The notes beneath the pieces were generated by a model, which did no database searches, was not told where the DNA came from, and was given only the letters and a program-made list of their open reading frames with translations. From an uncultured Acinetobacter sp. (GTDB lineage Bacteria; Pseudomonadota; Gammaproteobacteria; Pseudomonadales; Moraxellaceae), in assembly GCF_947626835.1 (NCBI RefSeq), contig NZ_CANQTS010000002.1, positions 1-64,000 on the forward strand: DNA of 64,000 nt, written 5' to 3'. Of this stretch, positions 16,778 to 24,068 are shown piece after piece; within the stretch, counting starts at the first letter, position 1, and each line of letters starts with the position of its first letter. The translations under genes and the position numbers were made by a program.

Positions 16778-17410
16778 ATGCGCGATCAGGGACGCTTAAT
16801 TGAATGGTTTGATGAAAAAGGCTATGGTTTTATTCAGCCGAACGACAGCGACAAAGATCGTGTGTTTTTACACATTAAAGATTTTGCACGTCCCGGTCCG
16901 CGTCCACTTGTGGGTTGTGCATTAGAATATGTGCCGCTCATGGATGCTAAAGGTCGGTTTCGTGCCCAACAAGTGACCTATTTAAAAGCAGCACAAGTTA
17001 AAAAATCGCAGCCAAAACCTCAAAAATCTCAAGAAAAGCGCCATCCGCTGAGTATTTTGAGTGTGATTTACATTGTCCTGTTGGCAGGTCTAGTCTTGGT
17101 TGGGCTATTGCATAGTATGTATGTGTTTGCCATTAGCTTGATTAACCTTATTAGCTATTGGTTGTATCGCCAAGATAAACAAGCCGCTCAAACTAATCAG
17201 CGCCGTGTACCAGAAAATACCCTACATCTGTGGGCATTTTTAGGGGGGTGGCCAGCTGCACATTTGGCTCAGCAAAAACTACGACATAAAACACAAAAAC
17301 AACCATTTAGAAATATCTATTTTTTGATGATTGGGTTAAATATCATTTTGATTGCTTTAATTATTTCCCCATTTAATCCATTTTCTCAGTGGATCGCACA
17401 GGTAGTATAA
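16778..17410 (+). CDS. Cold-shock domain-DUF1294 membrane protein
   Basis: The first 70 residues form a cold-shock (OB-fold) nucleic-acid-binding domain with RNP-like motifs EKGYGFIQP and RVFLHIKDF. After a charged linker come two or three membrane segments and a DUF1294 domain with the conserved FLGGWPAAHLAQQKLRHKT. This fusion is recurrent in gammaproteobacteria, but its function is unknown; the layout suggests a membrane-tethered RNA- or DNA-binding protein. A clear AGGGGATA site precedes the ATG. Its stop overlaps the start of the next gene by one base (TAATG), so the two are translationally coupled. Confidence 0.88.
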   Translation: MRDQGRLIEWFDEKGYGFIQPNDSDKDRVFLHIKDFARPGPRPLVGCALEYVPLMDAKGRFRAQQVTYLKAAQVKKSQPKPQKSQEKRHPLSILSVIYIVLLAGLVLVGLLHSMYVFAISLINLISYWLYRQDKQAAQTNQRRVPENTLHLWAFLGGWPAAHLAQQKLRHKTQKQPFRNIYFLMIGLNIILIALIISPFNPFSQWIAQVV

Positions 17411-17796
17411 TGACGTATTCAATTGATAAAGATCCAAACCGAACCCTGACTTTTATTTTATATATTTTGTATATTGTGGCGATTTTTAGTGCTGGTCTTT
17501 TAGCCATCGTGGCATTGCTCATTAACTATTTAAAACTTGATTCAGTGAAAGGTTCAATTTTTGAGAGCCATTTTCGCTTTCAAATTCGTACCTTTTGGTG
17601 GTACTTGGCATGGACAGTGATTGCTTTTGTACCTTTTGTTTTTCTTTTATTTACCGCGCAAGATGCCGCTTTATTTGCTAGCGTCACTTTAGCTGCCACG
17701 ATTTTTTGCGTAAGCGTATTGGTGTTGTCATGGTTGTGGATTGTCTATCGTGCCATTAAAGGTATTATTCGCTTAAATGACAATGGTGCAATTTAA
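17410..17796 (+). CDS. DUF4870-like small membrane protein
   Basis: This 128-aa protein has three predicted membrane helices (about residues 13-37, 60-80 and 86-112) and the YRAIKGIIRLNDN ending typical of DUF4870/Tic20-like proteins. The motif SHFRFQIRTFWW lies between helices 1 and 2. Function unknown. Start is the ATG at 17410 that overlaps the preceding TAA; an in-frame start seven codons earlier lies inside the upstream gene. It is the last gene of the thrB-associated unit and is followed by a terminator. Confidence 0.85.
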   Translation: MTYSIDKDPNRTLTFILYILYIVAIFSAGLLAIVALLINYLKLDSVKGSIFESHFRFQIRTFWWYLAWTVIAFVPFVFLLFTAQDAALFASVTLAATIFCVSVLVLSWLWIVYRAIKGIIRLNDNGAI

Positions 17797-17799
17797 GCA

Positions 17800-17826
17800 A
17801 AGCCCCTGTTATTCAGGGGCTTTTTT
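17800..17826. terminator. Terminator between the DUF4870 gene and the EamA transporter gene
   Basis: A 9-bp GC-rich stem AAGCCCCTG / CAGGGGCTT with a 5-nt loop is followed by six T on the plus strand. It overlaps the 3' end of the convergent transporter gene. Confidence 0.9.
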
Positions 17827-18717
17827 CATATTGCGTCGTTTTGGTCGCCATTCACTGGCAATGATTCCAAGCACCACCATAAAGCCGCCCAATAACACCA
17901 TAGCAGGTAAGCGTTCGCCAGCAAGTCGGGCAAATACACTCGCCCAAATCGGTTCACCGGCATAGATAATCGCAGCTTGTGACGGATCAACCATTTCTTG
18001 TGCCCAATTCATGACCAATTGAATACATGCACTGGCAAGGCCAAGCCCAACTAAAATCATGATGAGATGCGGATGAAATTCGGGTAATTGGGTTTCGCCT
18101 ATAAAAGGGGCAATCAAAAAACAAAAAGCTGAAGCAAAGATCAGTTGTAACACTGTGACTCTTCGTGTGTTGACCTTAGGGGCAAAATAGCTAATTAAAA
18201 TAATCTCAAGCGCAATTGCAATTGAGCCAAGTAGGGTTAGGATTTGTCCATAACTTAAAGAAATTGCACCTAAACCATTGCCTGTTAAAAACACCAAACC
18301 TAAAAAGGCGAGCGCTGCACCAAGCCACGTCATGATATGCGGTTTTTTAGCAAACAATAGCCATAATAAAATCGGTACTAAAGGCACATACAAGGCAGTC
18401 AAAAATGCTGACTCACTGCTACTAATGCTTTGTAAACCAGTGGTCTGTGTGCCATAGCCTAGAGCAATCACCAATCCAATGGCTGCCCCAGTATATAGCT
18501 CAAAACTGGTGACTCCTTTTAAGGATTTCCATGAGATGAGCGTCACTGCAAGCGCAGCGGCTGCAAAACGTAGTGCCACAAATAACACAGGACTAGACAA
18601 GGTCAAACCAAATTTGACCACCACAAAGGTCGCCCCCCAAATAATGGTAATCAAGAGCAAGGCCAATTGCGGCAATTTGGAATGAAATATCGGAAGTTGA
18701 GTAAAACGGCTAAACAT
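17809..18717 (-). CDS. EamA-family (DMT superfamily) transporter
   Basis: This 302-aa protein has about ten membrane helices in two EamA repeats (about residues 15-145 and 160-290), a good fit to drug/metabolite transporters. A typical first-repeat motif TIIWGATFVVVK opens the protein and the second repeat ends with AGERLPAMVLLGGFMVVLG. Substrate cannot be predicted; relatives export amino acids, metabolites or drugs. It lies 76 bp downstream of hisA on the same strand, but a terminator separates them, so it probably has its own promoter. The ribosome-binding site is weak. Confidence 0.9.
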   Translation of the reverse strand: MFSRFTQLPIFHSKLPQLALLLITIIWGATFVVVKFGLTLSSPVLFVALRFAAAALAVTLISWKSLKGVTSFELYTGAAIGLVIALGYGTQTTGLQSISSSESAFLTALYVPLVPILLWLLFAKKPHIMTWLGAALAFLGLVFLTGNGLGAISLSYGQILTLLGSIAIALEIILISYFAPKVNTRRVTVLQLIFASAFCFLIAPFIGETQLPEFHPHLIMILVGLGLASACIQLVMNWAQEMVDPSQAAIIYAGEPIWASVFARLAGERLPAMVLLGGFMVVLGIIASEWRPKRRNMKKAPE

Positions 18718-18748
18718 GAGAGATCAGATCTAAAAAAAGGAAAAATAA

Positions 18749-18772
18749 AAAGAGGTCCGAAGACCTCTTTTT
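18749..18772 (-). terminator. Terminator after hisA
   Basis: A 9-bp stem AAAGAGGTC / GACCTCTTT with tetraloop CGAA lies just downstream of the hisA stop codon. Oligo-T is present on the minus strand. Confidence 0.88.
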
Positions 18773-18793
18773 GAATTAATTCAAGCGCTTAAT

Positions 18794-19516
18794 TTAAGCA
18801 TCAAGTACCGCTTGCGCTTCACGAAGGTTAAGTGTGCCTTCGTAAATTGCACGACCTGTAATCGCACCTAAAATACCCGGCTGACCTTTTAAGCCATGCA
18901 CGTCATCAATATTGGTCACGCCGCCAGAAGCAATCACTGGTAAACCTGAATAAGTCGCCAAATTCACGGTTTGTTCAATGTTGACACCTTGCATCATGCC
19001 ATCACGCGCAATATCGGTGTAGACAATGCTAGAAACCCCAGCATCGGCAAAACGCTTGGCAAGTTCAGTGGCTTTCACATCAGTCACATTAGCCCAACCA
19101 TCGGTTGCCACCATACCATTCATGGCATCAATACCTACAATAATATGACCTGCAAATTGTTTACATGCTTGTTCAACAAATTCAGGGTCTTGTACTGCTT
19201 TGGTACCAATAATCACATAAGACACACCTGCTTCTAAATAGTGTTCAATGGTTTCGAGTGAACGAATACCACCACCAATTTGAATCGGCAAGTTAGGTTG
19301 TGCTTTAGCAATCGCTTCTACCACAGGTTTATGAATTGGCGTACCTGCGAAAGCACCGTTTAAATCTACGAGATGCAAACGACGCGCGCCTTCGTTGACC
19401 CAATGCTGTGCTGTAGCGACTGGGTTGTCAGAAAATACGGTATCGTCTTCCATACGACCTTGTTTTAAACGTACGCATTTGCCGTCTTTAAGGTCAATTG
19501 CAGGAATGATTAGCAT
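18794..19516 (-). CDS. hisA: Phosphoribosylformimino-5-aminoimidazole carboxamide ribotide isomerase HisA
   Basis: HisA opens the ribose ring of ProFAR to give PRFAR, the substrate of HisF-HisH. This 240-aa (beta/alpha)8 barrel begins [17 protein letters not shown] with catalytic D8; the second catalytic Asp is in [10 protein letters not shown]. Phosphate loops are IGGGIR and ASGGV. A strong AGGAG precedes the ATG. It is transcribed in the same direction as hisB and hisH but is separated from them by a 257-aa protein gene with its own terminator. Confidence 0.97.
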   Translation of the reverse strand: MLIIPAIDLKDGKCVRLKQGRMEDDTVFSDNPVATAQHWVNEGARRLHLVDLNGAFAGTPIHKPVVEAIAKAQPNLPIQIGGGIRSLETIEHYLEAGVSYVIIGTKAVQDPEFVEQACKQFAGHIIVGIDAMNGMVATDGWANVTDVKATELAKRFADAGVSSIVYTDIARDGMMQGVNIEQTVNLATYSGLPVIASGGVTNIDDVHGLKGQPGILGAITGRAIYEGTLNLREAQAVLDA

Positions 19517-19717
19517 GCTTTCGCTCCTAGCCTAATCGTATTAAATAGAATGTTTGGCATCTTAACAAACAAATGCACAATCTCTAAATAAAAAACTGCG
19601 AAAAAGTGATCTTTACAGTTTGTGCACTCAAACCTCGTTAGATGATTGAATAGGCTGAGTCATTTTAGTGGTTGGTGCTAAAGAAAAATTGAGATTTTAG
19701 CGTTAAGAGTGGCATAA

Positions 19718-19746
19718 AAAAAGCCTAGATATGTTCTAGGCTTTTT
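19718..19746 (-). terminator. Terminator after the 257-aa repetitive protein gene
   Basis: A 12-bp stem AAAAAGCCTAGA / TCTAGGCTTTTT with a 5-nt loop lies 22 bp after the stop codon of the minus-strand gene. Confidence 0.92.
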
Positions 19747-19768
19747 ATATTTAATTGAAAATTAACAA

Positions 19769-20542
19769 TTAAACAAAAGGTAAGTTAATATCTAAGTCGA
19801 TAGCACGTAGAGCATCGCCTAAGCCATTGACTAGACCTACTACGCCGTCACCTACTTGTTGAACTACATCACCTGCTTGTTCAACGACAGGTACTTCTGC
19901 ATCTAATGTTGGTGCAAGAGAATCTAAAAGACCATCTACAGTACCCGCAACATCATTTGCTACGCCACCTAATGTATCTAATGGATCAGTCAATAAATCT
20001 TGAACAAGTTCAAGTGGGTTGATGTCAGCTACATAATCGCCTAAACCGTCAACGTCACCTACAACTTTATCTAAAGTTGTTTCAACGCCTTCTAAGATTG
20101 TACCAAGTACAGGTACTTCTTGAAGTTGGTTGAGGATTGGGTCAACAACGTTGGTTACAGTTGTATCTACTGTTGTTGCAACATCATTTACAACCGCACC
20201 AACAGTGTCAGTTACGCCATTAAGTAATGTGCCTACCCCGCCTACAACTGAGCCAGTTAATAATGCATCAGCAGTTGAGTGTAGTGTATCGCTTAGGTTG
20301 TCTGTTAACTTACCAACAAGGTTGTCTACAGCTGCAACTGTACCGCCAAGTACAGGAATTTTTGCTAGGCCATCAAGTACTGGATCAAGTACTTTATCTA
20401 CTGCTGCAACAACGCCATCAAAGACTTGAGCAACAACGTCTACGATTTTACCTAAAAATTTAGAAAAACCTTGAGAAATCGCAGTAAATACACCGCTAAA
20501 ACCTTTTAAACCGCCGCCAAATAAACCACCAAATAAAGCCAT
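19769..20542 (-). CDS. Repetitive Val/Asp/Gly-rich protein of unknown function
   Basis: I do not recognise a family. The 257-aa product starts with a Gly/Phe-rich hydrophobic stretch (MALFGGLFGGGLKGF) and continues as an almost uninterrupted amphipathic series of V, L, D, G and T, with very few aromatic or basic residues and no cysteine. An internal repeat is visible: VLDPVLDGLAKIPVLGGTV (51-69) recurs as VVDPILNQLQEVPVLGTIL (132-150), 81 residues apart, with a weaker third copy near 185. There is no classical signal peptide. The start ATG has GGAG 8 nt upstream. It lies between hisA and hisH but has its own long upstream region and terminator. Codon use (GTT, ACT, GCA) looks like that of an expressed gene. 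A surface, biofilm or type I-secreted role is conceivable but unproven. Confidence 0.8.
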   Translation of the reverse strand: MALFGGLFGGGLKGFSGVFTAISQGFSKFLGKIVDVVAQVFDGVVAAVDKVLDPVLDGLAKIPVLGGTVAAVDNLVGKLTDNLSDTLHSTADALLTGSVVGGVGTLLNGVTDTVGAVVNDVATTVDTTVTNVVDPILNQLQEVPVLGTILEGVETTLDKVVGDVDGLGDYVADINPLELVQDLLTDPLDTLGGVANDVAGTVDGLLDSLAPTLDAEVPVVEQAGDVVQQVGDGVVGLVNGLGDALRAIDLDINLPFV

Positions 20543-21106
20543 TTTTATCTCCAAAGTATAGCAACTAGCATTAAGTTCAAATTTTATAAAATATGTTTTA
20601 AGGGATTACGCAGTATGTAAAATAAAACATATTGGTTGCTTATTAAGGCATCTAAAACCTAAATAAGTCATATGCAAAAAATATCTAAACTATTTACTTT
20701 TACTAAAAAATTAGTTTGAAACAGTATGTTATTTAGAATATTTTTGAGTACTTATATCACAAAAAAGTAAATTCCGAGTAAATTAATCGGAATTTATTTT
20801 GTAAGATTTTTTGACGTATTAAAATAATAATTAGGTTGAAGATTAAACACTTAAAACTCTGTCGTGAAAATCAAAGAAAACTCAATCATCTTGCAGATAA
20901 AATGAAAAAGCGCATAAAAAAACCAATTGTTTTAGAGGAGATATAATAGGATGTTTCTTGTAAATTCACGCGGCAAATGAGGCCACTATTTTAAACTTAA
21001 TGACGAAGCACTGTTTATCTTACATTTAAAATACAGCATAGATTGACACAATCGCATGCGTTAAACACTTTTTAAAAAAAGCTTATAAAATGCATATAGT
21101 ATTGAC
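20543..21106. other. Long AT-rich intergenic region upstream of the 257-aa gene
   Basis: About 560 bp without a convincing gene. It contains a 9-bp inverted repeat AAATTCCGA / TCGGAATTT (20770-20796) flanked by T-rich DNA on both sides, which could be a terminator or operator. It also contains a 36-codon frame (20836-20946, TTG start) and a 9-codon frame at 20951-20980 preceded by AGAGGAGA; I cannot support either as genes. The promoter of the 257-aa gene must lie here. Confidence 0.45.
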
Positions 21107-21108
21107 AA

Positions 21109-21134
21109 AAAAGCTCAACCGAAGTTGAGCTTTT
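21109..21134 (-). terminator. Terminator after hisH
   Basis: An 11-bp stem AAAAGCTCAAC / GTTGAGCTTTT with tetraloop CGAA lies 19 bp after the hisH stop codon. It ends the hisB-hisH transcript before the 257-aa gene. Confidence 0.92.
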
Positions 21135-21152
21135 GCAGCTAAATATTGAAAT

Positions 21153-21770
21153 TTAGACCTTCCAATCCACAAAGTTTTTCAACAATTGTAAGCCTGCGGT
21201 ATGACTTTTTTCAGGATGGAACTGTGTGGCAAATAGATTTTCTTGATGAATTGCAGTGCAGAACTCTAAACCGTAGTCACAGGTTGCAGCTACAATGTCA
21301 GTATTTTTAGGTTCTACATAAAAGCTATGCACGAAATAAAAACGTGTGTCTTGCTCAATGTTATTCCACATCGGATGGCTTGGGTCAGCTTGATGCACTT
21401 GATTCCAACCCATATGTGGCACTTTTAAACCTTCAATCTCAGGGAAGCGTTTGACTTGACCTTCAAAAATGCCCAGTGCATCTGCACCACCATTTTCTTC
21501 AGAGTGCTGCAATAAGGCTTGCATACCCACACAAATCGCCAACACAGGTTTATTAAAAACTGCGTTACGTACCACTTCATCAATACCTGCGTCTTGCATG
21601 CCTTGCATACAATCACGCATGGCACCTACACCCGGAAAAACGATTTTGTCGGCTTGTGCAATGAGTTTTGGATCATTGGTGACATCTACAGTCGCCCCAA
21701 CATGTTCTAATGCTTTGGCTGCTGAGTGTAGATTTCCCATACCATAGTCAAGAAGGGCGATACGGGTCAT
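21153..21770 (-). CDS. hisH: Imidazole glycerol phosphate synthase subunit HisH
   Basis: HisH is the class I glutamine amidotransferase that feeds ammonia to HisF. The 205-aa chain has the nucleophile elbow [10 protein letters not shown] (Cys about residue 80) and the His-Glu pair in ATQFHPEKS. The N-terminus [14 protein letters not shown] is canonical. Its ATG overlaps the hisB stop by one base (TAATG), so hisB and hisH are translationally coupled. HisH is separated from its partner gene hisF by more than 5 kb, unlike in compact his operons. Confidence 0.97.
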   Translation of the reverse strand: MTRIALLDYGMGNLHSAAKALEHVGATVDVTNDPKLIAQADKIVFPGVGAMRDCMQGMQDAGIDEVVRNAVFNKPVLAICVGMQALLQHSEENGGADALGIFEGQVKRFPEIEGLKVPHMGWNQVHQADPSHPMWNNIEQDTRFYFVHSFYVEPKNTDIVAATCDYGLEFCTAIHQENLFATQFHPEKSHTAGLQLLKNFVDWKV

Positions 21771-22363
21771 TACAATGTACCTTTGGTTGATGCCACTGTA
21801 TTGGCAGCACGTGGATCGACTTCACATGCCATACGTAAAGCACGCGCAAAAGCTTTAAACACGCTTTCAATTTGATGGTGGCTGTTTTTGCCACGTAAAT
21901 TGTCAATGTGTAAAGTCATCAATGAGTGATTGACAAAGCCTTGGAAGAATTCTGAGAATAGATCTACATCAAAGCTACCAATACGCGCACGGGTAAATGG
22001 AATGTCCATAAATAAACCCGGACGACCCGATAAATCGACCACCACACGGCTGAGTGATTCATCGAGCGGTGCATAGAAGTGACCATAACGTTTAAGACCT
22101 TTTTTATCACCTAAGGCTTGGGCAAAAGCTTGACCTAGGGTGATACCACAATCTTCCACAGTATGATGGTCGTCAATTTCTAAATCGCCATCACAATGAA
22201 TATCAATGTCAAATAAACCATGACGCTTGATTTGATCGATCATATGATCTAAAAAAGGAACACCGGTATTGAGGGTGCCTTGACCTGTACCATCAAGATT
22301 CACACGAACACGGATTTTAGTTTCGTTAGTGTTTCTTACCACTTCACTGATACGCTCTGTCAT
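21770..22363 (-). CDS. hisB: Imidazoleglycerol-phosphate dehydratase HisB
   Basis: This monofunctional dehydratase makes imidazole acetol phosphate. The 197-aa chain has the metal-binding His clusters of the family: [24 protein letters not shown] and the C-terminal [19 protein letters not shown]. It lacks the histidinol-phosphatase domain found in the E. coli fusion protein. The start MTERISEV has GAGGAA 8 nt upstream; an in-frame GTG six codons earlier overlaps that site and was rejected. It is the first gene of the hisB-hisH unit and faces the PanZ-like gene across 70 bp. Confidence 0.97.
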   Translation of the reverse strand: MTERISEVVRNTNETKIRVRVNLDGTGQGTLNTGVPFLDHMIDQIKRHGLFDIDIHCDGDLEIDDHHTVEDCGITLGQAFAQALGDKKGLKRYGHFYAPLDESLSRVVVDLSGRPGLFMDIPFTRARIGSFDVDLFSEFFQGFVNHSLMTLHIDNLRGKNSHHQIESVFKAFARALRMACEVDPRAANTVASTKGTL

Positions 22364-22433
22364 CGACACATTCCTCAACACATTTAAAATTTAAGCGAAA
22401 CGCAAATACTAGATTGCTTAGGAGGGTTTAGCA

Positions 22434-22811
22434 ATGCCTATTACTGTACATGCTCATACGTCTTTAGAAAATAACGACTTTCGTCGCCAACTTGAGCGTT
22501 TATACGACGTCAGTCCTGAGTTTGCTGACGGGCAAGCAGCCATGACCCAACTTGAGCAAAGCCTCACACAAGATACTTTACTGTATACGGCACAATTTAA
22601 CAGCAAATTGATTGGAGCAATTTGCTGTCGTCAGCAAGGCAAACAATGTGTTTTAGAATATATTGTGGTGCATCCTGCGAATCGTGGTCGTGGTGTGGCT
22701 GAACGCTTGGTAAGCGAAGTGTGTCGTATGCAAAAAGAGCAAGGCACAGAGCAGTTTCAACCGGGCTGTGGTGCTATTCAACGCTGTTTAGCTGCGTTAA
22801 ATGAGGCTTAA
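22434..22811 (+). CDS. GNAT-fold protein, PanZ (PanM)-like acetyl-CoA sensor
   Basis: This 125-aa single-domain GNAT protein has an acetyl-CoA-binding loop in VVHPANRGRGVAERLV (about residues 76-92). Its short length, missing terminal strands and sequence pattern (PEFADGQ, QFNSKLIGAICC) resemble PanZ/PanM. In enterobacteria PanZ promotes maturation of aspartate decarboxylase PanD and senses acetyl-CoA to control pantothenate synthesis. The assignment is from pattern memory; an ordinary small N-acetyltransferase is the alternative. A strong GGAGGG site precedes the ATG. It is divergent from hisB. Confidence 0.7.
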   Translation: MPITVHAHTSLENNDFRRQLERLYDVSPEFADGQAAMTQLEQSLTQDTLLYTAQFNSKLIGAICCRQQGKQCVLEYIVVHPANRGRGVAERLVSEVCRMQKEQGTEQFQPGCGAIQRCLAALNEA

Positions 22812-22875
22812 AAGTAGATTTTTGAAGATTTCGCTGCAAAAATAGACACTTGAGTTTAAAAATAGCTTGATGTGC

Positions 22876-22904
22876 TTGACGCTAAACATGAAAAGCGCTT
22901 TAAT
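22876..22904 (+). promoter_or_regulatory. Sigma-70 promoter of the first tRNA-Phe gene
   Basis: TTGACG (22876-22881), a 17-nt spacer and TTTAAT (22899-22904) stand just upstream of the tRNA 5' end at 22914, as expected for a tRNA promoter. Confidence 0.65.
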
Positions 22905-22913
22905 ACGTGCATC

Positions 22914-22989
22914 GGCGTGATAGCTCAGTAGGTAGAGCAACGGATTGAAAATCCGTGTGTCCCCAGTTCGATCCTGGGTCTCGCCACCA
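22914..22989 (+). tRNA. tRNA-Phe (anticodon GAA), copy 1
   Basis: A 76-nt tRNA with encoded CCA, anticodon loop TTGAAAA and a standard D-arm and T-arm. The acceptor GGCGTGA pairs with TCTCGCC except for a T-T mismatch at the fifth pair. The second copy downstream has the identical sequence including the mismatch. Confidence 0.96.
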
Positions 22990-22998
22990 TATTCAAAA

Positions 22999-23032
22999 AA
23001 TCCTCAAACTTTAAGTTTGGGGATTTTTTTTG
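22999..23032 (+). terminator. Terminator of tRNA-Phe copy 1
   Basis: The stem AATCCTCAAACT / AGTTTGGGGATT is followed by a long T-run, 10 bp after the CCA. It differs from the copy 2 terminator by one compensated base pair (T-A here, G-C there). Confidence 0.92.
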
Positions 23033-23082
23033 GCTTAAAATGAGTTAAAAAATAAATATTTAATCTTTTTTAAAGAAAAGTG

Positions 23083-23111
23083 TTGACTATGGTTAGCAGA
23101 TAGGGCTTAAT
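23083..23111 (+). promoter_or_regulatory. Sigma-70 promoter of the second tRNA-Phe gene
   Basis: TTGACT (23083-23088), a 17-nt spacer and CTTAAT (23106-23111) lie at the same distance from the tRNA as in copy 1. The sequence differs from that promoter, so the two copies are independently transcribed. Confidence 0.65.
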
Positions 23112-23121
23112 ACACCGCATC

Positions 23122-23197
23122 GGCGTGATAGCTCAGTAGGTAGAGCAACGGATTGAAAATCCGTGTGTCCCCAGTTCGATCCTGGGTCTCGCCACCA
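23122..23197 (+). tRNA. tRNA-Phe (anticodon GAA), copy 2
   Basis: Identical over all 76 nt to copy 1, located 208 bp downstream in the same orientation, including the same T-T mismatch in the acceptor stem. It has its own promoter and terminator. Confidence 0.96.
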
Positions 23198-23206
23198 TAT
23201 TCAAAA

Positions 23207-23240
23207 AAGCCTCAAACTTTAAGTTTGGGGCTTTTTTTAT
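23207..23240 (+). terminator. Terminator of tRNA-Phe copy 2
   Basis: The stem AAGCCTCAAACT / AGTTTGGGGCTT is followed by seven T, positioned as in copy 1. The G-C pair replaces a T-A pair of copy 1 while keeping the fold. Confidence 0.92.
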
Positions 23241-23283
23241 GGCTATAATAAAATCATCAATAATAAAAATGATGAGAACAAGA

Positions 23284-24024
23284 ATGAAAGATTTATTTTC
23301 CGAACAAAGTGCCCACTATGCCAAAGCACGTCCTATGTATTCAGAAGAAATCATGGCACAAATTTTATTGTCAGTACCTGAACGTAACTTAGCTTGGGAT
23401 GTTGGGGCAGGCTCGGGACAGTTTACGCATTTATTGGCTGAATAGTTTGCACATGTATTGGCCACTGATATTAGCCAAAATCAATTGCAACATGCCCCTG
23501 AGCTTAAAAATGTGCGCTATGCCATTCAATCGGCCACACATAGCGGCTTAATGGCACATGTGGTGGATTTAGTGACGGTGGCACAAGCCATTCATTGGTT
23601 TGATTTTGATGGGTTTTATAAAGAAGTACGTCGCGTTCTTAAACCTGAAGGTATTCTTGCTGTAATTGGTTACGGTTTAATTCAGATTCATGATGAAGGT
23701 TTAAATCAACAAGTAGAGCATTTATATCAACATACCTTAAAAGGCTATTGGGCACCTGAGCGACGTTATATAGATGAAAATTATCAAAGCATTCCTTTTC
23801 CATTTCAAGATGTTGCCACCCCGCCTTTAGAACTCAATTATATTTGGACGCCTGAGCAACTATTTGAATATTTAACCACATGGTCGGCAGTTCAAGACTA
23901 TGAACGTAAAACAGGGCATTCTGCTTTAACACAGATTGCAGAGGCACTACAGCAGCATAAAGACAGTTCTGTAAGCGTTACTTTTCCTGTATTGCTGAGA
24001 ATTGGACAATTAGCCAATCCTTAA
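23284..24024 (+). pseudogene. Class I SAM-dependent methyltransferase interrupted by an in-frame amber codon
   Basis: The frame opens with MKDLFSEQSAHYAKARP and motif I WDVGAGSGQFTHLLAE, then meets TAG at 23443-23445. It continues without a frame change as FAHVLATDISQNQ, HWFDFDGFYKEVRRVLKPEG and on to a stop at 24022. The whole, about 246 codons, is a normal Methyltransf_11 protein of the type often annotated as a ubiquinone/trans-aconitate methyltransferase relative. The simplest history is CAG (Gln) to TAG, since Gln fits between LLAE and FAHV. The downstream part alone lacks motif I, so activity is probably lost unless the codon is suppressed or is a sequencing error. The start lies 44 bp after the tRNA-Phe terminator. 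Confidence 0.85.
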
Positions 24025-24029
24025 AACTA

Positions 24030-24056
24030 AAAAAACGCCCAAATGGGCGTTTTTTT
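24030..24056. terminator. Bidirectional terminator between the methyltransferase remnant and the CoA-transferase
   Basis: An 11-bp stem AAAAAACGCCC / GGGCGTTTTTT with a 4-nt loop AAAT and T-runs on both strands. Confidence 0.93.
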
Positions 24057-24068
24057 AAAAGCTAGACT

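Noticed and set aside
20836..20946. A 36-aa lysine-rich frame with TTG start in the 20.5-21.1 kb gap
   Set aside because: Its composition follows from AT-rich DNA, the start is weak (TAGG just before TTG), and no family is recognised.
20951..20980. A 9-codon frame preceded by a strong AGAGGAGA site
   Set aside because: No structured gene follows on the same strand, so a leader-peptide role has no target.
22914..23240. Tandem tRNA-Phe repeat as a prophage or island attachment site
   Set aside because: The two repeats are only 208 bp apart with full promoters and terminators and nothing mobile between them; a simple gene duplication explains it.
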